Shown here: positions 49,379 to 58,144 of the stretch, in pieces
Position numbering within the stretch: the first letter of the stretch is position 1
Layout of the letters: each line of letters starts with the position of its first letter
Assembly (NCBI GenBank): GCA_003599145.1
Contig: QZIT01000005.1
Location: 253,961 to 317,960, forward strand
Source of the DNA: Candidatus Woesearchaeota archaeon
GTDB lineage: Archaea; Nanobdellota; Nanobdellia; Woesearchaeales; UBA9642
Reading direction: 5' to 3'
Length of the DNA: 64,000 bases
The notes under the pieces: generated by a model
Database searches by the model: none
What the model saw: the letters and a program-made list of their open reading frames with translations, nothing else
What the model was told of the DNA's origin: nothing
Translations under genes and position numbers: made by a program

Positions 49379-51118
49379 TTAGTAATATAATTTTCCTGTG
49401 CCTTTTTGTTCCATGTCTTTTTGCGAATCTAATTTGTTCGCCCTCGGTCTATTGGTTTCAGGATCTCTTCTAAAGGTAATCTGCAAGTCCTGAAGAAAGT
49501 TGTTCATGCCCTGCTCCATAGGAAAAGGACCATGAACAGTGCCGTTAACTGCAGGCTGTCCTTCAAAAACAACGAGTTCATCGCTTAAATAATCAATGAA
49601 GAGCAAATCGTGATCTATGATTAATGCAGATTTTCCTGTCAAGGATAAAAAATCCTGCATGACTTTTGAAAGATTCAAGCGCTGTTCAACATCCATATAT
49701 GCAGAAGGTTCATCCAATAAAAAAACGTCTGCATCCTGAGACAAACAATAGGCAATGGCAACTCTCTGCAGTTCACCGCCGCTTAATTCATTGACTTTTC
49801 TTTCAAATAATGGCTTAAGATTCAATGGCCTGATGATGCTGTTTTCATGATGAGTTATTGCTCTCTGCAAAACAATCATGACAAGTTCTTCGCTTGGCTC
49901 AAGATACTGCGATTTATAGGAAATTTTAATTTTCAACGGATGGTTTTTTATTTCTCCTGCAAGAATTCTTGCAAAGCTTGTTTTTCCTATGCCGTTTTCT
50001 CCTAAGATGCCTATGCAGTTATGTTTATAGATGACTCCTTTATTTGCCTTTAGCGTGAAAGAGCCTATTTTTTCTTCAAAATCTTCCCACGAAGTGAGCA
50101 ATTCTTTTTTTTGCGCAGTATGGCTTGCCTTTGAAGGAAAGCTTATGGGTTTTTCCCTGAAGCGCACATTTTCTTCTTTGAGATAGCCCTGCAGATAAAC
50201 ATTGATGCCTGCCTTTGCGGCCTTTGGCTGGCTTACGATACCATACTCAGCTTCATTTCCATACAGCAAATGCACGGTATCTGCTAAATAATCCAAAATA
50301 ATTAAATCGTGCTCAACCACCATGACTGCAGTGTTTTCATCTGCTAGATTTTTAATGAACTGCGCTATTTTCAAACGCTGTTTAATATCTAAGTAGCTGG
50401 TTGGTTCATCAAAAAAATACACATTTGCCTTTTTCAAGACCGTTGCAGCAATGGCAACTCTCTGCAGTTCACCGCCTGAAATATTCTTAATGTCATGGTC
50501 AAGAACAGCAGTTAATTCCAAAAGCTTTGCAATGGTGCTTAATTCTTTTTTTTCGTCTGCCTTTTCTAACAGCTGTTTAACGGTTCCTTGAAATTGTTTT
50601 GGTATGGCATCAACCTGCTGTGGTTTATAAGCAACCTTGATTTCTTTTTTTTGCAGTTTTTCAAAATAAGACTGTGCCTCTGTTCCTTTGAAATAATTGA
50701 TGACTTCTTTGTCATCTGCAGCTGTTTTTCCTAAATTTGGCTTGATAATGCCTGCGAGAATTTTTACTGCAGTGCTTTTTCCTATGCCGTTTCTTCCTAA
50801 AACACCGACTACCTTGCCAAAGACAGGTGTTGGGAGATTAAACAGGGCAAATCCGTTTTTTCCATAGCGATGAATAGGCTCTTTATCGAGAGATTCAGGC
50901 AAATTGACAACAGCTAACGCATGAAATGGACATTTGTTTACGGCAATGCTGATGCCAGAACCGCATAACTCTTCGTTGATGGCCACTTTTTTATCTACGT
51001 CAACGTAAATGCTTTCAATGCCCTGCCTGTTGTCGGGGTTTACTTTCATGCATAAATACCCTCCACATCCAACAGGATTGCATTTTTCTTTCTTGACTAC
51101 TGCAATTCTTTTTGCCAT
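49379..51118 (-). CDS. Ribosome recycling ATPase ABCE1 (Rli1)
   Basis: 579 residues. N-terminal iron-sulfur domain with CNPVGCGGYLC and later Cys in ELCGSG and NKCPF. Two ABC cassettes follow: Walker A GRNGIGKST and GENGIGKTS, signatures ISGGELQRV and LSGGELQRV, Walker B FFDEPTSYLD and LLDEPSAYMD. It splits ribosomes after aRF1-mediated termination. Upstream is the toxin-antitoxin cassette. Confidence 0.96.
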   Translation of the reverse strand: MAKRIAVVKKEKCNPVGCGGYLCMKVNPDNRQGIESIYVDVDKKVAINEELCGSGISIAVNKCPFHALAVVNLPESLDKEPIHRYGKNGFALFNLPTPVFGKVVGVLGRNGIGKSTAVKILAGIIKPNLGKTAADDKEVINYFKGTEAQSYFEKLQKKEIKVAYKPQQVDAIPKQFQGTVKQLLEKADEKKELSTIAKLLELTAVLDHDIKNISGGELQRVAIAATVLKKANVYFFDEPTSYLDIKQRLKIAQFIKNLADENTAVMVVEHDLIILDYLADTVHLLYGNEAEYGIVSQPKAAKAGINVYLQGYLKEENVRFREKPISFPSKASHTAQKKELLTSWEDFEEKIGSFTLKANKGVIYKHNCIGILGENGIGKTSFARILAGEIKNHPLKIKISYKSQYLEPSEELVMIVLQRAITHHENSIIRPLNLKPLFERKVNELSGGELQRVAIAYCLSQDADVFLLDEPSAYMDVEQRLNLSKVMQDFLSLTGKSALIIDHDLLFIDYLSDELVVFEGQPAVNGTVHGPFPMEQGMNNFLQDLQITFRRDPETNRPRANKLDSQKDMEQKGTGKLYY

Positions 51119-51150
51119 GGTTATAAGAAAAGAACTGTATTTTTAAATGT

Positions 51151-51420
51151 TTATCTTCTGTAGGCGTTATCGTGATGCTCAAAAGATAGCAAGACTATTG
51201 TTTTTGCGTTTTCATCAACACTGAAAATAAGAACAAAGCTTTTAAGAATGTGAACTCTTCTTTCTCCTTTTAGCGCATATTTCAATGGTTTATAATGAAG
51301 AGGATTTTGAGAAAGTTCTTGGATTTTATTTCTTATTATATTTTCTAAAACAGGGTTCTTACTGGATGCTTTGGCAATTTGCTTCTGACAGTAGGGGTTA
51401 TAAGCGATAGCATAGGTCAT
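51151..51420 (-). CDS. RelE/ParE-type toxin
   Basis: 89 residues. YAIAYNPYCQKQIAKASSKNPVLENIIRNKIQEL, PLKYALKGERRVHILKSFVLIFSVDENAKTIVLLSFEHHDNAYR: the short alpha-alpha-beta-sheet pattern of RelE-superfamily toxins with C-terminal HHDNAYR. The start overlaps the upstream antitoxin stop by 4 nt. Last gene of a three-gene minus-strand cassette. Confidence 0.85.
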   Translation of the reverse strand: MTYAIAYNPYCQKQIAKASSKNPVLENIIRNKIQELSQNPLHYKPLKYALKGERRVHILKSFVLIFSVDENAKTIVLLSFEHHDNAYRR

Positions 51421-51704
51421 TGTTTAAACAGTTCATCAACAGACTTCATTTTTTTGGTGTTTTGATATCTTTTTTCAAGTTTTTTGAGATAGTCTTTTTT
51501 AAGAGGCAGCTCATCAACAGGGTGCCAGTCTATTTGTTCACAGAATAACCAGTCAGCATCAGAAATTTTTTTTGTTTTCAAATATTTTTCAAAAATGGCT
51601 TTCTTTTTTAATTCTTCACGGGCTATAGCACTCCAATTAACCCAGGGAAACTGCTCTATGCGCTGCACAATAGCTTCTTCAAGGGGAAACGTTATGCTTA
51701 CCAT
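51417..51704 (-). CDS. Ribbon-helix-helix-like antitoxin
   Basis: 95 residues. SITFPLEEAIVQRIEQFPWVNWSAIAREELKKKAIFEKYL forms a ribbon-helix-helix-like DNA-binding half; the rest (DADWLFCEQIDWHPVDELPLKKDYLKKLEKRY) would wrap the RelE toxin. It resembles its 49-residue upstream neighbour at 51679 in the NWSAIARE/YWPEIAKQ region. Overlaps both neighbours. Confidence 0.78.
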   Translation of the reverse strand: MVSITFPLEEAIVQRIEQFPWVNWSAIAREELKKKAIFEKYLKTKKISDADWLFCEQIDWHPVDELPLKKDYLKKLEKRYQNTKKMKSVDELFKQ

Positions 51705-51828
51705 GTTCTAACTCCTGGAGTTTTTTGATAATAGCCTGCTTGGCGATTTCAGGCCAATAAATATGAGGAAGAGTATCTAATTCTCTTTTTAAGTCTTTGG
51801 GGATTGAAACCGTAAATCTTTTGGTCAT
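51679..51828 (-). CDS. 49-residue ribbon-helix-helix protein, first gene of the toxin-antitoxin cassette
   Basis: Reads MTKRFTVSIPKDLKRELDTL followed by PHIYWPEIAKQAIIKKLQEL: a classic beta-strand and two helices of MetJ/Arc type. Short enough to be missed. It overlaps the next antitoxin by 26 nt. A TTTAAATAG-type box and a perfect 16-bp palindrome (51838-51853) lie just upstream, so it is the likely autorepressor. Confidence 0.75.
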   Translation of the reverse strand: MTKRFTVSIPKDLKRELDTLPHIYWPEIAKQAIIKKLQELEHGKHNVSP

Positions 51829-51837
51829 TGTGTTAGT

Positions 51838-51853
51838 AAACGTAATTACGTTT
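51838..51853. promoter_or_regulatory. Palindromic operator of the toxin-antitoxin cassette
   Basis: AAACGTAATTACGTTT is a perfect 16-bp palindrome, 9 nt before the first ATG. It overlaps the downstream edge of the TATA-like CTATTTAAAC (minus strand). Expected position for autorepression by the ribbon-helix-helix protein. Confidence 0.68.
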
Positions 51854-51880
51854 AAATAGTTTTCGAATTAAAGTATTTTA

Positions 51881-51917
51881 TTACTCAATAGTAGTTAAAA
51901 ATAGAAACATTTAAATA
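51881..51917 (+). promoter_or_regulatory. Promoter of the 51939 gene with upstream element
   Basis: TTACTCAATAGTAGTTA followed, after an A-rich gap, by ACATTTAAATAG. The same layout occurs before the RHH-kinase pair (52852-52890). The TATA-to-ATG distance of about 25 nt predicts a leaderless mRNA. Confidence 0.5.
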
Positions 51918-51938
51918 GATGTTCAAAATAACAAAACC

Positions 51939-52835
51939 ATGGATGACGAAGAAAAAATTCCTGCAGAGGAAACGTTGCTTCTTGCGATAAATTCTAGTGA
52001 TCTTGATGCGAGAGTGTTGAACACTTCAAATCAAGAAATAACACTTCTCCGAAAATTTTTTGAGGTTGCAGGAAAAGACGAAGCAATTTATGTCGTACAA
52101 GTTCCTAGAAGGACCGTCAATAAATATCACAGGCTTAACAAAACAGGGTTTAAAGCAAGCGGTGGTACGTTAGTAGATTATGCACCGGCGCTACATATCC
52201 ACGTAAGCGAAGATGAACTGGAAATTGGAACCTTAAAAGACCCCGAGTCTGATGAAAGAATAGGCGGTGGCATTTATTACCCTGAAGACGTATTAGATCT
52301 AGAAATTTTAAATCCAACAAAACTCACAGGATATCATATGAGAATCGTTATGGATAGAAGAACAGGGATATATACGCCTATACCTGAACAAGGAAGCAAA
52401 CTTGCAGGCAATAGTGTAGGAGCAAGAGATCTTATCCCTCTCCAAAAATTTCGGTTTGGGAGTGTTCATAATAGCCACTTAACAGATGAAGAGCAAAGAG
52501 CATTTCAAACAAGAACAGAGGGACGGGAAATGCCTTATTTCAAAAGAACAGAGCCAGGTTGTTACAGAATAGTTGATCCGAAATTAGATTCTATAGATTA
52601 CGCTCCAGAGTACGTTGAACTTTTAAAGCAATCAAGAGCTGAAAGAGCTAATCTAAAGAGAGATGGCATGACAAGAGAAAAACTCAGTGCACTGGTGAAC
52701 AGTTCATTGCTGCATACTCCAACTATAGGCGGCAGCGATAAATATAGAATAGCTGCGCATCGCGTTTTGAAACAGATACCTCAGGAACTACCTGTAGAAC
52801 TCAATATACAGTATATTCCCGTTACACAAACGTAA
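51939..52835 (+). CDS. Hypothetical protein
   Basis: 298 residues; no family recognised. No signal peptide or membrane helix. Acidic head, then a beta-rich body: IYVVQVPRRTVNKYHRL, FKASGGTLVDYAPALHIHVSEDELEIGT, TGYHMRIVMDRRTGIYTPIP and FKRTEPGCYRIVD. A helical, charged C-terminal part (VELLKQSRAERANLKRDGMTREKLSALV) follows. Its promoter has the same upstream element as the kinase unit, so co-regulation with the kinase is likely. Confidence 0.65.
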   Translation: MDDEEKIPAEETLLLAINSSDLDARVLNTSNQEITLLRKFFEVAGKDEAIYVVQVPRRTVNKYHRLNKTGFKASGGTLVDYAPALHIHVSEDELEIGTLKDPESDERIGGGIYYPEDVLDLEILNPTKLTGYHMRIVMDRRTGIYTPIPEQGSKLAGNSVGARDLIPLQKFRFGSVHNSHLTDEEQRAFQTRTEGREMPYFKRTEPGCYRIVDPKLDSIDYAPEYVELLKQSRAERANLKRDGMTREKLSALVNSSLLHTPTIGGSDKYRIAAHRVLKQIPQELPVELNIQYIPVTQT

Positions 52836-52851
52836 TCTTCTCAGTATTTTC

Positions 52852-52890
52852 ATCACTAATAAGTAGCTACAAAAACGAAACATTTAAATA
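52852..52890 (+). promoter_or_regulatory. Promoter of the RHH-kinase unit with shared upstream element
   Basis: ATCACTAATAAGTAGCTAC, then CGAAACATTTAAATA. About 30 of 38 positions match the promoter at 51881 by eye. The ATG at 52914 is about 25 nt after the TATA box. Confidence 0.5.
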
Positions 52891-52913
52891 TCCGTACTAC
52901 TCTATCCTACTCA

Positions 52914-53039
52914 ATGAAGTACAAAATAAGCATCTCTGTTGATGAAAAAACCTTATTAAAAATACGAAAAGGCATGTTAGAAGGCAGATTTAGAAATAAA
53001 TCCCATGCTTTTGAATACGCTGTTGAGGTGATGGAATGA
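52914..53039 (+). CDS. 41-residue ribbon-helix-helix (CopG-like) protein
   Basis: Reads MKYKISISVDEKTLLKIRKG followed by MLEGRFRNKSHAFEYAVEVM: a basic strand SISVDEKTLLKI, a helix, and the turn GRFRNKSHAFEYAV characteristic of ribbon-helix-helix DNA-binding proteins. Its stop overlaps the kinase start as ATGA, so the two are translated together. Pairing a mini-repressor with a kinase gene is unusual. Confidence 0.75.
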   Translation: MKYKISISVDEKTLLKIRKGMLEGRFRNKSHAFEYAVEVME

Positions 53040-54550
53040 ACCCTGCAGTACGTCCAAAACTTTCTCAGTACACTATTGAAGATTTTATAGGAAGAGGAAG
53101 CTGGGGACAAGTATGGAAAGCAAGAAGAATTACAGACGGCTCTACATGGGCATTGAAAGTTTTAGATCTTACCCCTGAAGCAGAAAAACAATTAGCCCAC
53201 AGAGGTTTGACTGTTCAGGCAGTGTGGGATAAAGAAAGTTTGGGAGGATATACTACCACGCACACTCATTTAACACACGGATTTATTGACATAGATAATG
53301 GCATGCAGTTCCTTGCAGAAGAATATGTTAACCGATTTTTATCAGATTATTTAAGAGGACACAACATTCCTGATCTTAATGAAACCGTAAAAATTGCAGA
53401 GGGCATTGTTTCAGGATTAAGCATATTGCATAAAAAAGTAAAAAGAGTCCATGGCGATTTAAAGCCGGATAATATAGGCTATACTCATGATGGCATCGTA
53501 AAGCTTACAGATTTTGGAACATCAACTATCGCAAGATACATTGACAATACCGTAAGAGACAATATGGGCTGCTTATACACAAGAGCACCTGAATGTTTTA
53601 GAGAAGGAAGCCATCCTACTGAACGTTCAGATGTCTGGTCATTTGGCTCATTGCTGTATAGATTATTTACAGGAAAATATATTTTTCAGGATGAATTAGA
53701 TAACGCAAAAGACCCTGCAAGATTTTATGAGCAGATGGATGCAGATATAGCACAGAAAGTTATTAAACAAAAATTGCAGCATGTTCCTAAAAAATTCAGA
53801 AATCTTCTGAAAAGATCATTGCAGTACCAATCCCATGAACGATATGCTGACGCTGAAGCATTGCAAACAGATTTAGACAAAGTCATTGAAATGCTTGACA
53901 GCAAAAAAGCAGCATGGAACTATACAAAAAGAGCATTACTTCCAACTATGGGAGCATTGGCGTTCGGTACATTAATGTATCTGGCAGCAACTCATGAGCC
54001 TTCAAAAATTGAAATGCCAAAAGTAGAACTGGTAGGTCCTGCATCTGACATCACTACAGAGCCAGCATTAGAATTTACACGAGAGTATATCGAACTTCCA
54101 AGGGCAGTTCCGCAAGAAGACAATGGAACTGCAAGAATAGTTACGAATAATAAATATGTTGCATATCTTATGAATACCTATATGAAAACAGCAAATCAAT
54201 TAGATATTCAAGAAATAGTTACAGAAGAACAGTTCAAGCTGTATATGGCGTATACAACTCCTGAAGAAAGACAGATGACCGTGCGAGATTATCATCCTGT
54301 TGCAAAAGCCATAGAAGTTGCCCTTAATAAAAGCCAGATGGTTGATGGAAAAATAGATTTAGAGGATTTCTGCACGATTGCAAGAGTTGGAGAAAACCAG
54401 TGGAATCAAACAAGAAAAGCAGCAAACAGCTTTGAGTTTGGCAATTATATCAACGCACAGCGTTTTGCAGGCAACGGCAACTTTAATTATCCAATCATTC
54501 CAGAAAAAGAACAGGAATTTATCAAAACATGGCTTGCTCACATAGAGTAA
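53036..54550 (+). CDS. Membrane-anchored Hanks-type Ser/Thr protein kinase
   Basis: 504 residues. Kinase domain at residues 12-290: glycine loop GRGSWGQV (19-26), Lys41 in ALKV, HGDLKPDN with catalytic Asp141 and Asn146, DFG at 159-161, APE at 184-186. A membrane helix lies near 303-322, then an external part of about 180 residues without PASTA repeats (helical, with TPEERQMTVRDYHPVAKAIEVALNKS). HGD replaces the common HRD, so activation-loop control may differ. Cotranscribed with the 41-residue RHH protein. Its end overlaps the AbrB-PhoU gene by 13 nt. Confidence 0.93.
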   Translation: MNPAVRPKLSQYTIEDFIGRGSWGQVWKARRITDGSTWALKVLDLTPEAEKQLAHRGLTVQAVWDKESLGGYTTTHTHLTHGFIDIDNGMQFLAEEYVNRFLSDYLRGHNIPDLNETVKIAEGIVSGLSILHKKVKRVHGDLKPDNIGYTHDGIVKLTDFGTSTIARYIDNTVRDNMGCLYTRAPECFREGSHPTERSDVWSFGSLLYRLFTGKYIFQDELDNAKDPARFYEQMDADIAQKVIKQKLQHVPKKFRNLLKRSLQYQSHERYADAEALQTDLDKVIEMLDSKKAAWNYTKRALLPTMGALAFGTLMYLAATHEPSKIEMPKVELVGPASDITTEPALEFTREYIELPRAVPQEDNGTARIVTNNKYVAYLMNTYMKTANQLDIQEIVTEEQFKLYMAYTTPEERQMTVRDYHPVAKAIEVALNKSQMVDGKIDLEDFCTIARVGENQWNQTRKAANSFEFGNYINAQRFAGNGNFNYPIIPEKEQEFIKTWLAHIE

Positions 54551-55428
54551 GTTTCTGATAGCAATATTGCCAGTACAGGACTGGTTCCTATCTGTATTAA
54601 CCTGAATAATTCTCGTATATGGGAAATGATAATGGCATCTTTGCCTTTCGTTAAAGCTTTTCTGCACGCTTCCTGATAGCTATTTTTTTGGCTGTTGATT
54701 TTATGGATATATGCCATTTTTTTAGTGTAAAAGGCATTGTAGAATAAATCAAAGTAAATCTCTAGGTCTTTCAATAGTTGAATAATCTCTGGATTTTTCT
54801 TGTAGTTTTTTTCTGCATACTGGTAGAGATAAAAATAAGCATGCTGGATATGCATTAAAAACGTCAGTAATTCCCAGTTTAACATCTGCTGTTTTGCAAG
54901 CTCTTTTTGAATGCTTCTCCTGCAGAATAAAACATATCTATCTGACTGCAGGGTTAATTCTTCTATTTGCTTGAAATTTTTTAAACCAGTTTGAAGGTCA
55001 TTGATGGTTATTTTTTGCGTTTCCTTGATGATGAAAAAAGTCCTTTTCAATAAAACGTCATATTTGTTTTCCTCTGGCTCTGAAATGCTTTCCAGCGTTA
55101 TTTTCTGGTTTTCTTTTTCGGTTATTTCAAATCCTAAGAGCAAGGGCAATTTTATTTGATTTTCCGTTATCAACCCTTTTAAAATGATAGTATCAAATCC
55201 TGCTCGGTAGGCATGGGTAAGAATGTTTTTGAGGTCGTGCTTGTTTTCTTCTGTTATTTCTATGGTTATTTGCTTTTTTTCTTTTAATGTTGCATCGATG
55301 ATGAGCCCAGTCTGGCTTTCTTCAATGGAAATTTCATCGCCTGCCTTTAACCCTTTGCGGTCAATCCATTTTTTAGGCAGATAGATGGTAAATCCAGACA
55401 TGCCCTGCTTGATAAGCTTGCGTTTCAT
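54538..55428 (-). CDS. AbrB-PhoU fusion regulator
   Basis: 296 residues from the ATG at 55428. SpoVT-AbrB domain at the N-terminus (RKLIKQGMSGFTIYLPKKWIDRKGLKAGDEISIEE), then a helical PhoU-like domain with two long helix pairs. Archaeal proteins of this layout are thought to regulate phosphate or stress genes. Here it lies tail-to-tail with the kinase and diverges from the long unknown operon at 55.5 kb, so it could control that operon (inference). Confidence 0.85.
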   Translation of the reverse strand: MKRKLIKQGMSGFTIYLPKKWIDRKGLKAGDEISIEESQTGLIIDATLKEKKQITIEITEENKHDLKNILTHAYRAGFDTIILKGLITENQIKLPLLLGFEITEKENQKITLESISEPEENKYDVLLKRTFFIIKETQKITINDLQTGLKNFKQIEELTLQSDRYVLFCRRSIQKELAKQQMLNWELLTFLMHIQHAYFYLYQYAEKNYKKNPEIIQLLKDLEIYFDLFYNAFYTKKMAYIHKINSQKNSYQEACRKALTKGKDAIIISHIRELFRLIQIGTSPVLAILLSETYSM

Positions 55429-55552
55429 GCTCAAAAGAAGCTTTATTTATATATAAATATTTCCATTTTAATATGAATAATATCATTCATATCAGTTAAA
55501 TATTAATGCTCAATAGTAACCACCAGATAGTAATAATAATAAAAAAGGTGAA

Positions 55553-56077
55553 ATGAACATGATGCCAAATCCACTAAAAGTAATGGTTATCGCTGCAGTA
55601 AGCATGGCTGCATATATAGGAATAGGTCAAATTCGCATCAATGAGTACAAAACTACCCACAATACCAGCGCCATAACATATCTAGAAAATTGTTATGACT
55701 TTCCTCCGTCCAGAGAGCTCAACAGAATGACTATTCAAGGTACAAACGGATTATTTGAGTTTACAGATGAGAAAGATGAAACCAACATCAGCTTCGCTCC
55801 AGGAATTGATTTTTTAGATGACAAACTGGAAAGAGTTATGGCAAAAAACATTAACGGCACGGATAGCTTTGTCTATACCTCATCTGAAATTGATTCTACA
55901 GCATATGGACAGGAAGTTGCAAAAATATTCGAGAATGCAAATAAGACGTATAACACACTGAGATTAAAAATAAGGTCAGAAAAACTTAGCGCACAAGAAG
56001 AAATCAGACAAGCAAATCTTCAATGTGCCCAAGTAAACAAAGCATACATGCAAAGTTTAGATTCATTAATGAGGTGA
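55553..56077 (+). CDS. Single-helix membrane protein, first gene of the unknown operon
   Basis: 174 residues; ATGs at 55553, 55559 and 55562 are candidates, with GGTGA at 55548 favouring the later ones. One membrane helix (residues about 9-25: KVMVIAAVSMAAYIGIGQI), then an outward-facing domain of about 145 residues: acidic beta-rich middle (GLFEFTDEKDETNISFAPGIDFLDD), NGTDS sequon, helical tail. No family recognised. Upstream are CAATAGTA and a TTAAATATTAAT-type box. Confidence 0.65.
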   Translation: MNMMPNPLKVMVIAAVSMAAYIGIGQIRINEYKTTHNTSAITYLENCYDFPPSRELNRMTIQGTNGLFEFTDEKDETNISFAPGIDFLDDKLERVMAKNINGTDSFVYTSSEIDSTAYGQEVAKIFENANKTYNTLRLKIRSEKLSAQEEIRQANLQCAQVNKAYMQSLDSLMR

Positions 56078-56081
56078 AAAC

Positions 56082-56894
56082 ATGCACGAAGATGTAAGAA
56101 TACCAACAACTATTGACGGAAGAATATTTCAAGATGAAAAAATGTACGTTGCACTGAGAAACTGTGAACGTGAACATCACCGTCCATTATTCATGACTGA
56201 AGTTGCAGAAGCACTATCAATGAGTCAAGAAGATTCACGACTCTGGAGACCAGGCATTACCACTCCGAGTGTTCAGGTAACAGGAAAAACAAATAGAGGC
56301 AATAACGTTGTTGTTTTTGCACATATTCCCAATTACTTTTCTAAACCTAAGAGCATTCAAAGAGCAATATCCAACGGGTTGGTTGATGGCGCAGGACAAT
56401 ATCCTCAATGTGAATTTGAATATCTTTTGAGCAAAGAAGATGGAAAAAATGTTTTTGTTGTTGATTACACTGTTTTAGTAGACGCATCGCAGAAAATGTA
56501 TGACTCATTCAATCTAGAAAAACACCCTATGGTTATTCCTTTTTTGGGAGCAGCAGCAGAACAGTATTTATCGAATGCCAGCAGTCTAAAAATGAGAATA
56601 ACATTCCAACAGGATTTACATGAAAAGCCATACGCTCGTTTGTTGCAAATCAGCACTGTTGAAGATGATATGGAAGTATTAACAGTTCATGAACTCAGTG
56701 CAGCACACCCTCTAGACGGAGCAGGAAGATTTCTAGCAAGAAAGCCAAGAAGTTTGACGCCTTTGGAAAGATTAGCAGGAAAAGGCACTGATGTTGGAAG
56801 AGGTTTGATTGTTCTGTATTCAGAAGCATTGGATGATGTTCAGTATCAAAAATTAACCTATAATCCCCCATTAATGAGATCAAGGAGGCAATAA
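56082..56894 (+). CDS. Unknown family A, copy 1
   Basis: 270 residues, no signal peptide or membrane helix. Shares with copies 2 (56897) and 3 (58145) an ordered set of motifs: RPLFMTEVAEA, VQVTGKTNRGNNVVVFAHIPN, DGKNVFVVDY, HPMVIPFLGAAAEQYL. This copy has an added C-terminal basic region (RFLARKPRSLTPLERLAGKG). Preceded by GAGGTGAAAAC. I do not recognise the family; a ligand- or carbohydrate-handling beta fold is only a guess. Confidence 0.7.
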   Translation: MHEDVRIPTTIDGRIFQDEKMYVALRNCEREHHRPLFMTEVAEALSMSQEDSRLWRPGITTPSVQVTGKTNRGNNVVVFAHIPNYFSKPKSIQRAISNGLVDGAGQYPQCEFEYLLSKEDGKNVFVVDYTVLVDASQKMYDSFNLEKHPMVIPFLGAAAEQYLSNASSLKMRITFQQDLHEKPYARLLQISTVEDDMEVLTVHELSAAHPLDGAGRFLARKPRSLTPLERLAGKGTDVGRGLIVLYSEALDDVQYQKLTYNPPLMRSRRQ

Positions 56895-56896
56895 AA

Positions 56897-57664
56897 ATGG
56901 AAACAACACAACTACCAATAAGTGCACCAAAAAAAATTGAAGCAATGGTGCTTGAAGACAATGTTGTCAATATGATTAAAAACATGGAACATTCTGGCTA
57001 CAGGCCATTGTTTATGCCTGAACTTGTTGACGCAAGGATCAGTACAGGAAGGAACAATCCTGTCTGGAAAGATGTAGCAACTGCAAGCATTAAAGTAACG
57101 GGAGAATCAAGACATGGCAATTACGTCGTTGTTTATGCCCACATGCCACATCCAATGCTCATTGCAGACCATGTAAGAAACGGGTATGATAATAACCAAT
57201 TCACTCAGAAGTTTGGAATACTCAATATGCCCACTGTTCTTTTTCAGCAACTGCTTGACAAAGAGGATGGAAAAAATGTTTTTGTGCTTGATGCAACTAC
57301 TGCTGAACAATCAGTTCCTGAAAAAGCAGATATGCCTGGAATAGGAACTATAGAATTAAAGGTTGAAGATGCAATCAAACATCCATTAGTTATTCCTTTT
57401 TTAGGCGGATGTGAACGAGCAGAAAAATACCTTGCAAAACATGCAAAAACTGCAGGAAGAAGAATTTCCCTTTACAACACACCTGATAGCAAGTATATGG
57501 GCAGTTTTCCTATTGTTCGTTTTCTTTCCAATGCCGCATGGCATACGGGAAGCTTCGATGACAACTGGTATAAGCCAAGCAACACGCATCTTTGGATAGG
57601 TGTTCCTAAAAGCTACAGCATAAAAGGAGATAACGGAAAGCTTGTTTTGCAACAGGGTGAATGA
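56897..57664 (+). CDS. Unknown family A, copy 2
   Basis: 255 residues, 2 nt after copy 1. Motifs: GYRPLFMPELVDARIS, IKVTGESRHGNYVVVYAHMPH, LLDKEDGKNVFVLDA, IKHPLVIPFLGGCERAEKYLAKHAKTAG. Closer to copy 3 than to copy 1. The middle part (NNQFTQKFGILNMPTVLFQQL) differs from the other two, which may set specificity. No exported features. Confidence 0.7.
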   Translation: METTQLPISAPKKIEAMVLEDNVVNMIKNMEHSGYRPLFMPELVDARISTGRNNPVWKDVATASIKVTGESRHGNYVVVYAHMPHPMLIADHVRNGYDNNQFTQKFGILNMPTVLFQQLLDKEDGKNVFVLDATTAEQSVPEKADMPGIGTIELKVEDAIKHPLVIPFLGGCERAEKYLAKHAKTAGRRISLYNTPDSKYMGSFPIVRFLSNAAWHTGSFDDNWYKPSNTHLWIGVPKSYSIKGDNGKLVLQQGE

Positions 57665-57666
57665 AC

Positions 57667-58143
57667 ATGTTACGAAACTTAGTTAACAAATCATTGGGAA
57701 GAACAAAAACAGTTGATGAAATTATTGTGTTTAACCAAGCAATTGAACTGCTCAGAGATAATGAAACAAGTGAACGGTATTACCAAGATGTGCATCATCA
57801 GCCATCAAATAAGACCAGAGGAAATTTAGCAAGTCAGAGTGTATTACGAAACAGAGATATTGTTGAAGACAGACAAATTCAACTATATGGCGTTGTCTTA
57901 GCAGAAATCATCGACGCATTCAAAGCAGTAGCATTTGATGTTGCAAGCAAAGGCGCAGCATACAACATGCCCAGATTTACGTTTGATGAAATAAGACACC
58001 GGTGCTATACTGGAGATGACGGAGAGCAGCATTACATCGATTATGTTTCAGGAAGGGCAAGAAAGCATCATAGAAATGGCAGTTACACAATCATTCCTGA
58101 AAAGACTTGCTCCATTGATTTTTTGGTGAGAAGAGGGAGATAA
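57667..58143 (+). CDS. Hypothetical protein between family A copies
   Basis: 158 residues from the ATG at 57667, chosen because GGGTGA directly abuts the earlier ATG at 57661 and leaves it too close. Helical first half (FNQAIELLRDNETSERYYQDVHH; LYGVVLAEIIDAFKAVAFDVASKG), then a basic strand-rich end with RHRCYTGDDGEQHYIDYVSGRARKHHRNGSYTII. No family recognised. Its placement inside the operon between copies 2 and 3 suggests a shared function. Confidence 0.65.
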   Translation: MLRNLVNKSLGRTKTVDEIIVFNQAIELLRDNETSERYYQDVHHQPSNKTRGNLASQSVLRNRDIVEDRQIQLYGVVLAEIIDAFKAVAFDVASKGAAYNMPRFTFDEIRHRCYTGDDGEQHYIDYVSGRARKHHRNGSYTIIPEKTCSIDFLVRRGR

Positions 58144-58144
58144 A

